Shown here one piece after another: positions 32,957 to 44,970 of a stretch of DNA of 64,000 nucleotides; the first letter of the stretch is position 1; each line of letters starts with the position of its first letter. Position numbers and translations under genes: made by a program. The DNA comes from Nematopogon swammerdamellus (lineage: Eukaryota; Arthropoda; Insecta; Lepidoptera; Adelidae). The DNA is taken from the NCBI GenBank assembly GCA_946902875.1, contig OX336340.1, positions 5,725,739 to 5,789,738 of the forward strand, in the 5' to 3' direction. The notes beneath the pieces were generated by a model. It was given only the letters and a program-made list of their open reading frames with translations. It had not been told where the DNA came from and made no database searches.

Positions 32957-34140
32957 CAGGATCCATAGACCCGTATTAGCGACCTTTGTACGGGATCGCA
33001 GAGGCGTTCAGTCGTCCAAGGTGTCGGAGTTGGGTACTAGTATCCGTGACGTTTCCCTATGCAGACCACACGGTGGCTACCCTTAAAACTAGCAGTTGGC
33101 TACCCTATCCCGCAACTGGGCGGTGTAACGGGCGTCACTGTTAGAAATAATGTGTGGTAGAGAACTTGTTCTCGACGATTACTCATTAAACGTTGCTTGT
33201 CTAACATGAGTACTAAGTTGGGGGTTTCGGCCTCCGCTTAGCTCACGCTGCTGACACTACTCAGGTCGGTGGGTCAAATGAGATACTACCCTAAACGCTG
33301 GGTTGAGTACTGCGGGGTTCCGTTAAAAGCCCCAGAATGCTTCGTGCTTCTGCACGGAACACTGAAGTTGGTCTCGCAGGGGTTGTGGTTTAGCGTTGAT
33401 TCCCTGGTGCTTCTGCACTTGTGTAGTCAAGCACCTAACACGGGAATAAGTAGCGAAAGCTGCGAGTGGTGAGCCACTTAGAGCTCCGTAACCAATGTGG
33501 AGAATTGGTAGACATGCGAATAATGTAGATCGGTATGTCGGTGCAACACACACTAATATGTGGATGTGGAATGGATTTTCCACGAGCTAATGACGCTGAC
33601 GTAAGTCTGTCATTCGAGACCGGTGGATCCCCGGTACACATTAGGTGGTGGTCATATGCACTTCCACGCATATACATAGCTGGTGAAAACAAAAGCCTTT
33701 AGGCTAGTACAAAACGCTGAGGCCCTGGGCACAGGTTGTGGTTGGATAGGGTGCTGACCCCAGTGGCAGTGAAGGCTTCACCCCCGGCTCTCGACTTCGG
33801 TCGGGGGTTCCCTCGGGTGGACGGGTGGTGGCTCGGATCGGCTGGGGAAAGGTCGCAGCCTGTGTTTCCCACGGGATTTTTTCGGAAGAACGGATGTTCG
33901 ACAGAGCAGCTATGGGGCCTCGATCTGGCATACATGATCACTGTACTCGCAAGAGTGCAGGTAGTAGACGTCTGGATTTTGTGGCCGAAAGGCTGGTATC
34001 TCTGGACGTCTATAAACAAAACGTAAATCAAACAACAAATGATAGTAAAGGAGGTTGTGCCCCAAGTCAGTGCGTTGTATGCCGCTTCCCGACATTTATT
34101 TCGGTGTTTATCCACCTACCTAGATTCTTACTACATCGCT
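32957..34140. other. Unrecognised, possibly LINE 5' region
   Basis: This GC-richer sequence lies upstream of ORF1. Many short frames are open on both strands but none has a family motif. It could be the LINE's 5' UTR plus another repeat. I found no copy elsewhere in the window. Confidence 0.3.
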
Positions 34141-34543
34141 GAAAAAACTTTGAACGAAAAATACAAAGGCGGCGCCATGTTTCAGTAAAAATAAGACTGA
34201 TATGATGATCTTCCCCGGAGACCTAGACTGAGCTATTATCTCGCATACGACGCGCAGCGCCGTCATCGTCTAAGGAGAAAGTATTTTCTTCGCCCTCATG
34301 AGGCCTAAGGCGGGATTGGATCTGAACTGAGATTAACGGAGACTTCAGAATGTATCTGTCAAATCAACTCAAGTACAGTAATCAATAACTTTGATACTAT
34401 TACGAGAATCTGCGAAGTCAGCTATACAAACCTGCGATTTTCAAATAATATCTGCGCCTTCCTCACCGTCTGATAATGAATGTGAATACAATTATTTCTG
34501 CCAGGGCATACTCAAAGTAGGTAGATAGAAAATAATAATATCC

Positions 34544-34658
34544 TCAGTTCAGTGTAAACGACAAGACAAGAGAGAAGCACTGAAAAGGCACCAATTCCTT
34601 GTCTTGTCCTTAAACCACCATTTGATTCTCTCTTGTCTTGTCGTTTACACTGAACTGA
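34544..34658. repeat. Inverted repeat with 32-bp arms
   Basis: TCAGTTCAGTGTAAACGACA plus AGACAAGAGAGA is repeated as its exact complement at 34627-34658, around a ~50-bp centre. It is a fold-back element or small MITE. Confidence 0.7.
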
Positions 34659-36334
34659 AAGGAAAACATGGAATAAATGTATCGACTTGGCCGGGGCACG
34701 GCCGTGTACCCAGATTCGTAGAATATAATATAATAGAAACTCTTTATTGCTCACAATGGAAAGAAAAACAGTACACGAGTAGAAAAAAAAAAATAGACGG
34801 GTGGGCCTTTGAGCCTTTGCATTAGTACCTATCTCTTAGTATTTTAATTATAGTAATTAAAATCGTTAAATTATTATTTTTTTATTTATTTATTTACTCT
34901 ATTCGGGAAATAGACCCCCGTAAAGTACCCCCGTACTCTCCTGCTGGGTTAAAGGGCGACAGGTTAGCCACTTCTCACCTCACCAGATATAGCCCTGCTC
35001 GACGCATCCTCCGGAGGTTCCTCTCCCTAGAGCTCGACCATTGGTAGCCTGAGCTCACCCTGCCGCCGGGCGGTGGTGGAAACTCCGTTTACTTTTAGGT
35101 TGATTTTGTATGTTTTAAATGTTTTATATTTTCAATATGTACAAAGTTAATTATTTATTGGCACCTCTGGAGTTTTTTATCAGCAGCGATACTTTTTGTT
35201 GTTGACTACAAACCGAAACAGATTGGCCGCATTGATTAACTATTCACAAGGAGGACATCTTACCCCGAAATTCGTATTTTACGTTTTCACAATTTGAATA
35301 CCAGAGTCCATACATTTACGATGAGTGGGTCCTTCGTCTTATTTGCGACGGCTGCCTTGCCGCGCTTACCTCATACATATGTACATACACACATACATAC
35401 ATACATGCAACATACTATGTCCGTGACTACCCTTCTTTGATCTTTTATGTGTATGTGGTGTTTTTTGCCGAATATGAAGCAGAGTATAACTTTTAACATG
35501 TATAAAGAATTTTCGTATAGATAGGTATGTCTGTCGATTGGTTTTATGTGTAAGACCATAATTGAAATGAAGCTTTTAGATCACAATTATAAGAAAAAAA
35601 TATATACACCAAATAAGAAACTATATTCGAAGTATGTAATTTAAAACCTTTTTTTTAAAGCTTTACCTTAGATATTTAAATTTACGAAACAACATTTCGT
35701 ATTGTATGTCAGATATGTAGGTATGTGTGTCGAATGATTTTTAGTGTAAGATCATAATTTAATACGGAATATATCAAAGTAGAGCTTAATATATCACAAT
35801 TTTCTAAGAAAAAAATATATTCCAAGTGTTTTTTTTTTATTGTCTGTTGTGTTTATTGTAAGATTGTAATTACCTACCTTAAGTATTTTTTTTTTATTGT
35901 CACATTTTAAAAGCACTCTTACTATGAAACCAATGCATTGACATGTTACACCATTGTGAAACTGCCGTGTCGCTATGTACGTACGTATAGCAACAAAACA
36001 TACCAGCAAGAAAGTACTTAAAACTGAAGTTAGCATTAAGTTTCGAGGCAGAATTAACGCGGTCGCATCATACCTTCGAAGGCCCGTTTAATGCCAACAA
36101 TTATATTGTGTGCGTGCGTTAATGGGGCCTCATAAAGTAAGGGTAGCGTAATAATAGCAAACAGCCGCATCTTGTAGGTAGACTATGGGTGAGAATTATC
36201 TAAAGTCTAAACTAACACGCATACCTACTAGATATTGTAGGTGAATAAGTATGAGTAGCTACATACTACATACATAGGGTTAGTATTATGGAGAAGACAC
36301 ATAAAATTAAACATTTTTTTTATTATCCATTTTG
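34659..36334. other. AT-rich intergenic region
   Basis: No gene is seen. It contains a (CATA)n run at 35385-35405 and an imperfect direct duplication of about 110 bp (35515-35620 and 35705-35825), each with GTATGT(C/G)TGTCGA then AAGAAAAAAATATAT. A GC-richer block at 34900-35085 is unrecognised. Confidence 0.4.
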
Positions 36335-36454
36335 AGGGTTCTGTACCTCAAAAAAGAATAACGGAACCCAAAGGACCAGTTTGTTGTCCGTCCGTCTGTC
36401 TATCCGTCGGTCAAGACCCTTCTCAGGAACGGCTAGAGGTATCAAGTTGAAATT

Positions 36455-36872
36455 AATATAAAAAATAAAAAAATAAAAATCGAACCCTAGAGTTGAAGGC
36501 GGTCGGTTATTTTTGCTTGCTTTAGCACCACCGCCTTCAACTCTAGGGTTCGATTTTTATTTTTTTATTTCATACATTTTTGAAGGCGGTTTTTATATTT
36601 TTTTAAATAGTTTTTTATTTCACAGTTTTTTTAGTAATTTTTATTTGCTATTAATGTACTGGGCGGAATCGCTCGGCCTTCGGCCTCGCGATTCCGCCTC
36701 GCTTTCCAATCCGATCTTGACCAAAAAAAATGGGACCACCTTGGAGCTAGACTGAACCGAACACAAAAAGAATCATCGAAATCGGTTCACAATTTGGGAA
36801 GATATTGCTGAACATACATAAAAAAAATACATACAGCCGAACATAGAACCTCCTCCTTTTTTGAATTCGGTT
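36455..36872 (-). mobile_element. AACCGACTTCC-family repeat, short form, nested
   Basis: This reversed short copy contains the terminal hairpin, the GC hairpin (GGGCGGAATCGCTCGGCCTT) and the end AACCTCCTCC...TTCGGTT. It lies inside the first unit of the tandem element, whose sequence resumes after 36880 (AAGGTCTACGG). Confidence 0.65.
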
Positions 36873-37205
36873 AAAAACTAAGGTCTACGGTCCATTGGGG
36901 GTGGAAAAAATTTAACCTTCTAAGTCAACGCAATCAAAAGATACGGCCATTTATGTTCCATTTTTTTTATGCTCGCGAACCGAGCCATCAAAACCTATAG
37001 GGTACTTCCTGTTGACCTTAGAATTATCAAATTTGGCAAAAAGCAATGTCTCACAGCACAAGGAAAGGAACAAAAAATTAAATATATTAAAAAGTTAATA
37101 CATCAAATATTTATTTTTTCGATAATTCTGTCAAGTCTGTCTGTCAAGACCTTTTTTTCTCAGGAACGGGTAGAGGTATCAAGTTAAAATTAATATCAAA
37201 TACTA

Positions 37206-37382
37206 AGGCTAAACGGCTACGTAAATAGTTTGTGTTTTCCGACCAGTTCAGTGTAGCCGGCACGATCAAAGGGGGAAGCACTGACATGGCACCTAGTTCA
37301 CCCGGTTTTATGGGCTGACATCACGGACGTTGTAGGTGATGTAGCCAACCGTATCAGTTTCCATAAAAAAAAAAAAAAAAAT
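37206..37382 (+). mobile_element. SINE tail inserted in tandem unit 2
   Basis: ACGGCTACGTAAATAGTTTG to CCATAAAAAAAAAA is the SINE 3' half. Host sequence AATACTAAGG precedes it and TAAGGTCTACG follows, giving a TAAGG duplication. Confidence 0.7.
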
Positions 37383-38772
37383 AAGGTCTACGTTTCCTCG
37401 GAGGTGTACAAAATTTAAGCTTCTAGGTCAACGCAATCACTAGATACGCCCATTTAAGTCCCATATTTTGCTACCGGCAAATCAAATCAAAACCTATAGA
37501 GTACTTCCCGTTAACCTAGAATCATTAAATTTGGTAAGAAGCAAGGTCTCACAGCACAAGTAAAGGAAAAAATTGAAAATTGTAAATTTATAGATAAGTG
37601 ACTTTAAAAAAATGTTTTGTTTGTTTTGTATATATCAAGGTCCCTTTTTCTCAGGAACGGATCAAAATAGCAAATTGAAATTAATACGAAATACTAAGAT
37701 CTACTATGTCTTTAAGGTGTAGAATATTAAAGCTTCTAAATCAGCGCAATCAAAAGATACGGCCATCTATGTCAGATTTCATACTCGCAAACTCACTCAA
37801 ATCAAATCAAAACCTATAGGGTATTTCCTGTTAACATAAAATCATAAAATTTGGTAAGAAGCAAGGTCTTATAGCACAAGTAAAGGAAAAAATCCGAAAA
37901 TTGTAAAATTATAGTTATTGACATTAAAAAAATATATTGTTTTGTATGTCAAGGACCCTTTTTCTCAGGAACGGATCAAGATAACAAATTGAAATTAATA
38001 TGAAATACTAAGATCTACGATCTCTTTAAGGATTAGAAAAAAATGCAAGCTTCTAAATCAACGCAATCAAAAGATACGGCCATCTATGTCAGATTTCATA
38101 CTCGCAAACTCACTCCAATCAAATCAAAACCTATAGAGTATTTCCCGTCAACCTAGAATCATAAAATTTGGTAAGAAGCAAGGTCTCATAGCACACGTAA
38201 AGGAAAAAATCCTAAAATTTTAAACTTGTAGTTATATGATATTAAAAAAATATTTGTTTGTTTTGTGTGTCATGACCCTTTTTCTCAGTAACGTAGTTAA
38301 GATACAGTACATAGTCAAGATATAAAATTGAAATTAATATGAAATACTAACGTCTGCGATCCCCTCGATTTATAGAAAATGAAAGCTTTTAAATCAATAT
38401 AATCAAAAGATACGGCTATTTATAGCAAAATTTTATACTTGCAAACTCACTCAAATGAAATCAAAACCTATATGGTACTTACCCTTGACCTAGAGTAATG
38501 AAATTTGGCAAGAAGCAAGGTCTCACATCACCAAGTAAAGAAAAAATCCGAAAATTGTAGATATGTCGTTATGTCATATAATAAATATATTTTTGGATAT
38601 TTAAACTTCACAAATGCCGCACAGTCAAACCATTGCTGTAGTGTTTATTTAGGCGGTTCGTGATTTTCCAAAAAAAATTGTTTTTGTACATACTTAATTA
38701 ATACAAATATATTGAGTGATGCTGATGATACGGAACCCTCGGTGCGCGAGACCAACTCGCACCTGCCGACTT

Positions 38773-39440
38773 TTTTTATTATTATTTACTGCGAATAATT
38801 ATACAAAATATACCAATAAACATGTTATACAATACAAAAACTATACACATGTGTAAAAATAAGAGAAAATAAGTACCAAAACTAAAAACTAAATTCCTTT
38901 GCGACTGTGACTTTTATCATTCATTTCTTAATTTTATTTATCATTATCGATTATCAATTGATTAACTAAAACTATATACAAACAATTCTATTGCGTTTTA
39001 TTCCTATGTTTACAAATTAATGCCATGTTTCTCTCTCTCTCTCTCCCCATAGCAGGGTCGACTAAGTTACGGGGGTTCTAAATTATAAATCCTACCACAA
39101 CGATGCCATAATTTATCCGTCCACTTAAAGATGAACATTACTTATACTGAAATTGCCAACAATTATCCCTTTGGTCTTACGTTAACGTTTTCGCTGCGTA
39201 GTTGAAATTTTGCGGCATTTTAACGAGAGTTTGTTTACTTTAGCAGCGCTTGGACTCGTGCATGGTAAGCCTTTTTGTCTGTTCGGCGCGATATAGATCT
39301 ATTTATTCTTTTAATCATGCATATTTGATTACTTTTATTATGAGCGGCGGCTGATTGATAGCGTGGGGTGACTTCCATATATATGTTTCATTTGCAACTA
39401 CCTTTTATACACGGCCACACTGAATGAAATTCCAAAATGA
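38773..39440. other. AT-rich intergenic region
   Basis: No gene or clear repeat was found, apart from a short (TC)n run near 39030-39045. Confidence 0.3.
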
Positions 39441-39449
39441 TAAAGTAAG

Positions 39450-40200
39450 TCACTAAGGGCGAGCCGGAGGCCTGGCTACGCCCAGGTAAACGATAGATAT
39501 ACTTTCTCGAAAATTATAAATTACTGACGGCAAGGGCGGAGACCGAGCTGCGTTCACGTATGTAAACGATATGCCATCCCCAAGTAAATTAGTCAAAGGG
39601 CGAGGTCGAAGGCCGAGCTGCGTTCATATAAACTTTATGCTCTCCCGGCTAAAATGAGTCAAAAGGCCCAGCTATTGTTTACGTGAACGTAACTTGGCCT
39701 TCTGCCTCACCCTTAGTGACTTACTTCCTTATAAAGAGTATATCGTTTAACTTAACGCATTTCGGCCTTCGGCCTCGCCCCTAGGGACTACCTTTCTTAG
39801 AAACAGTGTATTGTGAGAACGGAGCTCGGCCTTACTTACTGTTTTGGAGAGATTATATAATTTAACTGAATGCAGCTAAACTGCGTACGGCCACGTGCGG
39901 CCGTCATTCGAGAGTTCCATATACGAGCAGAATGAACAGTAAATGAATCGGAGTAGAAACCACGTACAATGTACCTGTATTATTTATTTATTAATTTTTG
40001 TAAATAGCTGTAGGTTTCCTTCTACAATTAAATAAAAATAAAGTACCTTAAACGCGCACTACATCTATTACCTGAACGCAGCTCGGCCTTTGGCTTCGCC
40101 CTTAGTAACTTACTGTTTTGGAGAAAGTAGGCAACTATAATATGGTTTAACCGAACGCTGCTCGGCCTTCGGCCTTGCCCTCAGTGACTTATTTAGTCCT
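39450..40200. repeat. Second inverted array of the ~67-bp unit, diverged
   Basis: Units in reverse orientation (GGGCGAGGTCGAAGGCCGAG, CTGCGTTCA) occupy 39450-39680. Units in forward orientation (CGGCCTTCGGCCTCGCCC, TTAACGCA) occupy 39690-40190. The order, reverse then forward, matches the array at 3450-4440. Further degenerate units are at 45245-45345. Confidence 0.65.
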
Positions 40201-40316
40201 GTTCGAATTTCCTTTCGAGCGAAGCCGTGGGCAAAACTTTACATACGACGCTCTCGCTTAGTATGAAGAAATAAAAACAGCGAAATCATAATAACATATT
40301 TATCTTTTTTTGCAAC

Positions 40317-40498
40317 TATTACTTGTCGGTTTCTGGTTTGCCGTTACCTCCGCCCGCGCTTCCGCACATCGAGTCTCACGCTACATCCTCTGACGCCCAG
40401 CATTTCCTCCAAGGCTGGACGTCAGCGGGTGTAGCGTGAGACGCGATGTGCGGAAGCGCGGGCGGAAGTAACGGCAAACCAGAAACAGACAAGTAATA
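40317..40498. mobile_element. Fold-back MITE, 182 bp
   Basis: TATTACTTGTC(G)GTTTCTGGTT...GCGCTTCCGCACATCGAGTC pairs with its complement at the right end (GATGTGCGGAAGCGCGGGCG ... GACAAGTAATA). Arms are about 75 bp around a ~30-bp loop with a small inner palindrome. Confidence 0.75.
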
Positions 40499-40552
40499 GA
40501 TACACTTATAAATCGTTCGATCGTTATATTGTGTATTGCACAGAATAAATAA

Positions 40553-40702
40553 AAAAAATCGGCCCAAGTGCGAGTCGAACTCGCGCACCGAGGGTTCCGT
40601 ATCGCCATGTCATCAGAAAGACAGACAGATCAGACACATAGACAGACAGACGGCGTAGGCTTAGTAATAGGGTCCCGTACGACGGATACGGAACCCTAAA
40701 AA
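40553..40702 (-). repeat. GGTTCCGTA element, internally deleted copy
   Basis: It has both ends only, on the minus strand: TAGGGTTCCGTATCC...CTGTCTGTCTATGTGTC, then CGGAACCCTCGGTGCGCGAG and TTCGACTCGCACTTGGGCCG. It is a short relative of 36335-38772. Confidence 0.65.
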
Positions 40703-40856
40703 ATCACTGACTGAAATAAATTTTACTAGCGCGCATAGGCGAATAAATTTCAAGTCATAAGGTCATTTTGAATTAATTATTTTAGATACCCATTGGATGG
40801 TTAGAAGAATGTATTTTGGATAAATGGAGCAGGCTGCACAGCAAAAATACTGGGTC

Positions 40857-40962
40857 AGTATCCGTGGTCAGACTGGATAGTTAGATTGATCTGACCACGG
40901 ACACAAAAAGGTGCCCGTGGTCAGACTAGTCGATCGGATCACGGACAGTATCATAAACATAG
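40857..40962 (+). mobile_element. Single terminal repeat of the 12.2-kb fold-back family
   Basis: GGGTCAGTATCCGTGGTCAG through GACCACGGACAC and GGACAGTATCATAAA matches 12226-12330. The rest of the element is absent. Confidence 0.75.
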
Positions 40963-41134
40963 TCATAAAACATAGTCAAAGTATTTTAGTTACTTATATG
41001 CAACGACATTCTACTTTTCGGTGCTTATATGTCTGGAATTTTCCCTCCTCTGCTATAAGATGTTGCGTTTGTCGAAGGTGATAAAAAGCATTTTACGATT
41101 TTGACGATTTTTGTTTTAATGGATAGCGCGACAT

Positions 41135-41260
41135 GTGTCATAGCCATAGTTGACTACAAGTAGGTGTCTAACGATGCCCATGGACATTCTGTGATGCACG
41201 GGGACTGCGAATGCTATGCCGGCCTTACAGGAGCCTATTCATGCCCCTTTTGAAAAACAC
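41135..41260 (-). pseudogene. LINE 3'-end fragment
   Basis: On the minus strand FFKRGMNRLL, a stop and RHSIRSPRASQNVHGHR match the last residues of the LINE family at 21062-21510 and 63700-64000. Confidence 0.55.
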
Positions 41261-41654
41261 CAAGCTGTACGTATTTCTAATTACAGCCGCACCAATGCGC
41301 TATTGTATAACTCTCCTGATTAAATACATCCACCAAACTCGAGACACTTCCGCGATTTCGCTGAAATTAAATTCACTTTCGTTCCCCTTTATCGCGATAT
41401 TGCCCCAAAAGAAAGTTTCCGCCGAAGGAAAGTTGCCGATTGTCAAGAGTGCCAATTATTCGGAACTCGCATGCAATGCGCTTCTCCATATTACCCCCAA
41501 GCAAGGGGGAGAGGTTGGACAATGGGGAAAGGGAGAACGAGAGGAAGAAGAGGGGTAGGAGAGGTAGGACAAAATTAATTAACACAGCTCCACACGACAG
41601 TTGGGGCGATTTTTAGGGTTTCGTGTCGTACGGATCAGTCATTCAGTCAGTCAG

Positions 41655-41835
41655 CGTGTAAGCGTTCACTGCTGGACATACGGCTCTCCAATTTTCCTCC
41701 AGGCGTCCCGGCGGCCTTCAGCGGTACGGAACCACTGCTTTCCGCCGACGTACTAGATGTCGTCGTCCCATCTGGAGGGTGGCCTTCCCACACTCAGTTT
41801 TCCTGTCTACGGCCGCCAGTGTAGGACAGTGTTAG
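41655..41835 (-). pseudogene. RTE-like LINE C-terminus
   Basis: The minus strand encodes KLSVGRPPSRWDDDI, a stop, YVGGKQWFRTAEGRRDAWRK and IGEPYVQQ. This is the GRP..RW.DD....W....EAYVQQW ending usual in RTE-type elements, with internal stops. Confidence 0.65.
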
Positions 41836-41934
41836 ACATAAGTCTCTTCGGCTAACGTGTCGTACGGGTACGGAAGCCTATGTATTACTAAGCCTACGCC
41901 GCGCCGTCCGTCTGTCCAAATTTTTTTTTTTCAT

Positions 41935-42160
41935 TTTTTTTTTATTGAAACTACCAGGGTTGACTTCATCACCTACAACATCCATGAAGTCAGTCCATAA
42001 CACCGGGTGAACTAGGTGCCATGTCAGTGCTTCCCTTCGGTCGTGCCGGCTACACTGAACTGGACGGAAAACACAAATTATTTACATAGCAGTTTCGACC
42101 GCCGATTCATTCAGTGCGGTGGTACCAACCCAGGCGGGTTGAACCCTACCACCTACATAC
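41935..42160 (-). mobile_element. SINE tail
   Basis: From the poly-T start the shared tail motifs follow to GGTGGTACCAACCCAGGCGG. At 42158-42300 a GGTTCCGTA-family piece follows (CTTTAAAAAGCTGTATCCTT). Confidence 0.6.
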
Positions 42161-42401
42161 CTTTAAAAAGCTGTATCCTTTGAACCGTAATAGGTAGACG
42201 GTTGAATTTTTTACAGAATATGTGTTATTATTTATTATAGCGATATCAAATATACAAAAAGAAATAGTATAACATTGCGGCGAAAAATTTTTTTTTTCTT
42301 TTCGACCTTTTTTAGGGACTTCAATTTATTTATTTATTTTTAACGCGCGGATACATGGCTAGGCGCCAACTTGTCGACGCAGAAGGTGGCGTAACACACG
42401 A

Positions 42402-42592
42402 GTACCCTATCACGAGATTTAACCTAAACCGCGTACTACGCTACGCCGTGTTCTCCGCGTCATTTTGTATGGAGAAACGAAGTTCGCAAATCTATCACTA
42501 GAGGCGCTGCTCCGTTTCTCCATACAAATTGATGCGGAGAACACGGGGCGTAGCGCAGTACGCGGTGTAGGTTAAATTTCGTGATAAGGATA
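42402..42592. mobile_element. Fold-back MITE 1 of a pair
   Basis: Arms TACCCTATCACGAGATTTAA and TTAAATTTCGTGATAAGGAT enclose inverted copies of CGTGTTCTCCGC and TTCTCCATACAAA. It sits two bases from a second copy of the same family. Confidence 0.75.
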
Positions 42593-42594
42593 CA

Positions 42595-42777
42595 GTACCC
42601 TAATCACGAGATTTAACCTACTACGCTACGCTACGCTACACCGTGTTCTCCGCATCATTTCGTATGGAGAAACGGAGCAGCGCCTCTAGTGATAGATTTG
42701 CGACCTTCCTTTCTCCATACAAAATGATGCGGAGAACACGGCGTAGCGTAGTAAGTTAAATCTCGTGATTAGGGTAC
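42595..42777. mobile_element. Fold-back MITE 2 of a pair
   Basis: It is 183 bp, with perfect terminal repeats GTACCCTAATCACGAGATTT and AAATCTCGTGATTAGGGTAC. The interior matches the first copy (GGAGCAGCGCCTCTAGTGAT is inverted relative to it). Confidence 0.8.
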
Positions 42778-43912
42778 TGGTCTCTAACCGTGTTCGTCCA
42801 CGGAACCATCGACATACCGCCGGGCGTTGTACCGTCCGAGAGCGTGAGATGGATGCCCGACGCGACGACGACTGCAGTATCCAGTAGGCAGTGCGTGTTA
42901 GCGGAGGCTAGCGATGTTTTAGGGTTCCGTTTTTGGCGTGAGAAATTGTGCACTCATAATTTCAAGGAAGAAAAAATAAACAATTTTGCCCCCGAAAGCC
43001 GATGTATTACTTACACGATGGTCCTCAGCCTTTTCCCGTATTCGGATCTCGCTTATCGTAACCTTGTACCGTACATAGTAATATGGAAATTGAGGCAGAA
43101 CTGCATACGCGTCTTGCCTTTACATCGTTCAAAGGTGAATCCTCCTTTCGTTCTCGATTCATTTGCTGGCGAACCATTCCAACTACCTGATGTATTTGCA
43201 TGATATTTCACGTCTAATAACACGGGCCTTAAGTTCCATATTCCAACGAATTGTATGTTATGTTAGGACTTTTTTTCTGCAGACTTCTCCTCCAGAGCCA
43301 TTTTTTTTTCTATTCTGGAATGTCGCAAGTTTTCGCCTGAAGTCACCGAAATATAATCTCTTTCCTACTATGATTGAGGTGAAAATCGGTTGACGAATCG
43401 CTTTAGGAATGAACAAGTAACGTGAAGTTTTATTCGCTTGACTGAATTATGGGCTGCTCGAATATTTCACGAGCGACCACGGGTGATCTCGGCTGAGGCA
43501 TTCGGTGACATTGGCTGTGTTACTTATACGCTCAGGGTTTGACTTCTTTGAAATGGGTAAAGGAATGACTGCCACACTATCCGTGCACGAAAGATGCACT
43601 ATCAATCAAAGAGGTACAGTCCATAGAGAGGGTATCTTAATACTAACTAGTTGATTTTGAATCTGCATACGTAACAATTTTTATTTTTTTGGTTATTTAA
43701 TTTATATTGTTACCGATGTTCTATTTCACGAAGTCCGTTTGGCTCTGGTTGTCGTAATGACGTGTACTGATAAGCGCGCTTGTGCACACAAATCTACATA
43801 GAAGCAACGACATTCTACTTTTTAATTCGTTGCATAGAAGTAACTGACTGCACGTTTGATCCCTTGGCACAGCCACACATGCTGCTGTATCAATAAAAAT
43901 TGGTTTTTACTT
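42778..43912. other. Intergenic, no recognised gene
   Basis: A plus-strand frame at 42790-43203 starts within the MITE edge and has no motif or coding bias I can see. At 43846-43895 there is a LINE tail (GGCACAGCCACACATGCTGC) like 8040-8058. Confidence 0.35.
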
Positions 43913-43917
43913 TTTTA

Positions 43918-44412
43918 CAATTATTAGGTTTCCGTATCCCGCACGGAAGCCTTTTACTAAGCCTCCGCCGTCTGTCTGTATGTCCGTCCGTCCGTCTGTC
44001 CGAGGGCTGTATCTCTTGAACCGTAATAGGTAGCCCGTTGAAATTTTCACAGAATATGTGTTACTATGGCGGATACACCAACTAATAATAAAAAAAAGAA
44101 AATGTTAAAAATTAAGGGGGGCCCCATACAACAAACGTCCGAAAAATCGATTAGTCACGCTACTGAATAATAGATGGCGCCACAGGCTTTTATACATTGC
44201 ATTGTTGAAGCACAAAAGATAGGCGGATATTATCCGCTCAATTGCCAACGGCCTCATTGAGGTGCTGTCATTTTCCCACCGTCAATTGCCATCGACCTCA
44301 TTGAGGCTTCTCTCCGATTTCTCTTCTCTCTAGTCTAGGTAAATTGAGCGGTTATTGATAGCGGATAGATACGGAAACCTCCGTGTGCGAGTAAAACTCG
44401 CACTTGACAGAT
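43918..44412 (+). repeat. GGTTTCCGTA-family repeat, near complete
   Basis: It starts AGGTTTCCGTATCCCGCACG with GTCCGTCCGTCTGTCC and AGGGCTGTATCTCTTGAACC. It ends AGATACGGAAACCTCCGTGT ... AAAACTCGCACTTGACAG. A closely similar copy lies at 46224-46592, a 3' end at about 45780-45875, and 5' ends at 54590-54780 (+) and 57960-58133 (-). Confidence 0.7.
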
Positions 44413-44439
44413 TTTTTACCATTATTTACGATTCGGGCA

Positions 44440-44641
44440 CTTTCAGGGGATTATCGGTATCTAAAACTAAGTAGATTTTAAAAAAAAGAACGGTGACGAA
44501 ATTGGTATAAAATTCGTTCTCCATACCTACATTTTCTAAAAGACTAAACCTTAAAATGTATGGAGAAAGCAAATTATTCTCCTTTTTTCCGAATTTTCCC
44601 ACCGTTCCTTTTTGAAATCTACTTTATCAACCCCCTGAAAG
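44440..44641. mobile_element. MITE with CTTTCAGGGG termini
   Basis: It is about 200 bp. The ends CTTTCAGGGGATTATCGGTA and AACCCCCTGAAAG pair, followed by AGTAGATTT...AAAGAACGGTG against CACCGTTCCTTTTTGAAATC. The CAGGG start recalls hAT termini, but no clear target duplication was found. Confidence 0.65.
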
Positions 44642-44709
44642 GGTCAGCATGACCAAAAAATAACCCTGTAGGTATATACATAGGTTGTTGCACAGCTCGA
44701 GACTGCCAA

Positions 44710-44970
44710 TTAGCTGATTCTACGTGTGGTTGCAGATTTTCGAACATCCAATATTTTGTGTTCTCCAATTACCGTAGTTACAACGTGTGGCTTGTACTCG
44801 AAATAAAATATCATCCAAACCGCGTCCACACATGATATCTGAATAAAAGCACGCAACGCTGTTTTATCGTCAGGCATATCACCAATATTCTGACACATGT
44901 GGATGAAAATAAAAAACATGGAATGAATAATATTGTGCACCAACCATGTCCTTAGATTTTGTATCAACAT
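44710..44970 (-). other. Unidentified open frame, possible exon
   Basis: This is a 86-codon minus frame. A polypyrimidine-CAG at about 44894-44910 could be an acceptor before NIGDMPDDKTALRAFIQISC, continuing DAVWMIFYFEYKPHVVTTV with possible GT donors near 44775. The composition looks protein-like and it matches no transposon frame I know, but I cannot assign a family and no neighbouring exon was found. Confidence 0.25.

Larger units (their letters stand above)
36335..38772 (+). repeat. GGTTC(C/T)GTA element with five ~315-bp tandem units
   Basis: It starts GGGTTCTGTACCTC with GTCCGTCCGTCTGTC and ends GATACGGAACCCTCGGTGCG ... ACTCGCACCTGCCGAC. Units begin at CTCAGGAACG near 36422, 37160, 37651, 37966 and 38285; the uninterrupted spacings are 315 and 319 bp. 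Each unit carries ACGCAATCAAAAGATACGGC and TTGGTAAGAAGCAAGGTCT. The first unit is interrupted by a reversed AACCGACTTCC repeat and the second by a SINE. Confidence 0.75.

Noticed and set aside
42790..43203. 137-codon plus frame as a gene
   Set aside because: It begins at a MITE border, has no motif and no neighbouring exon.
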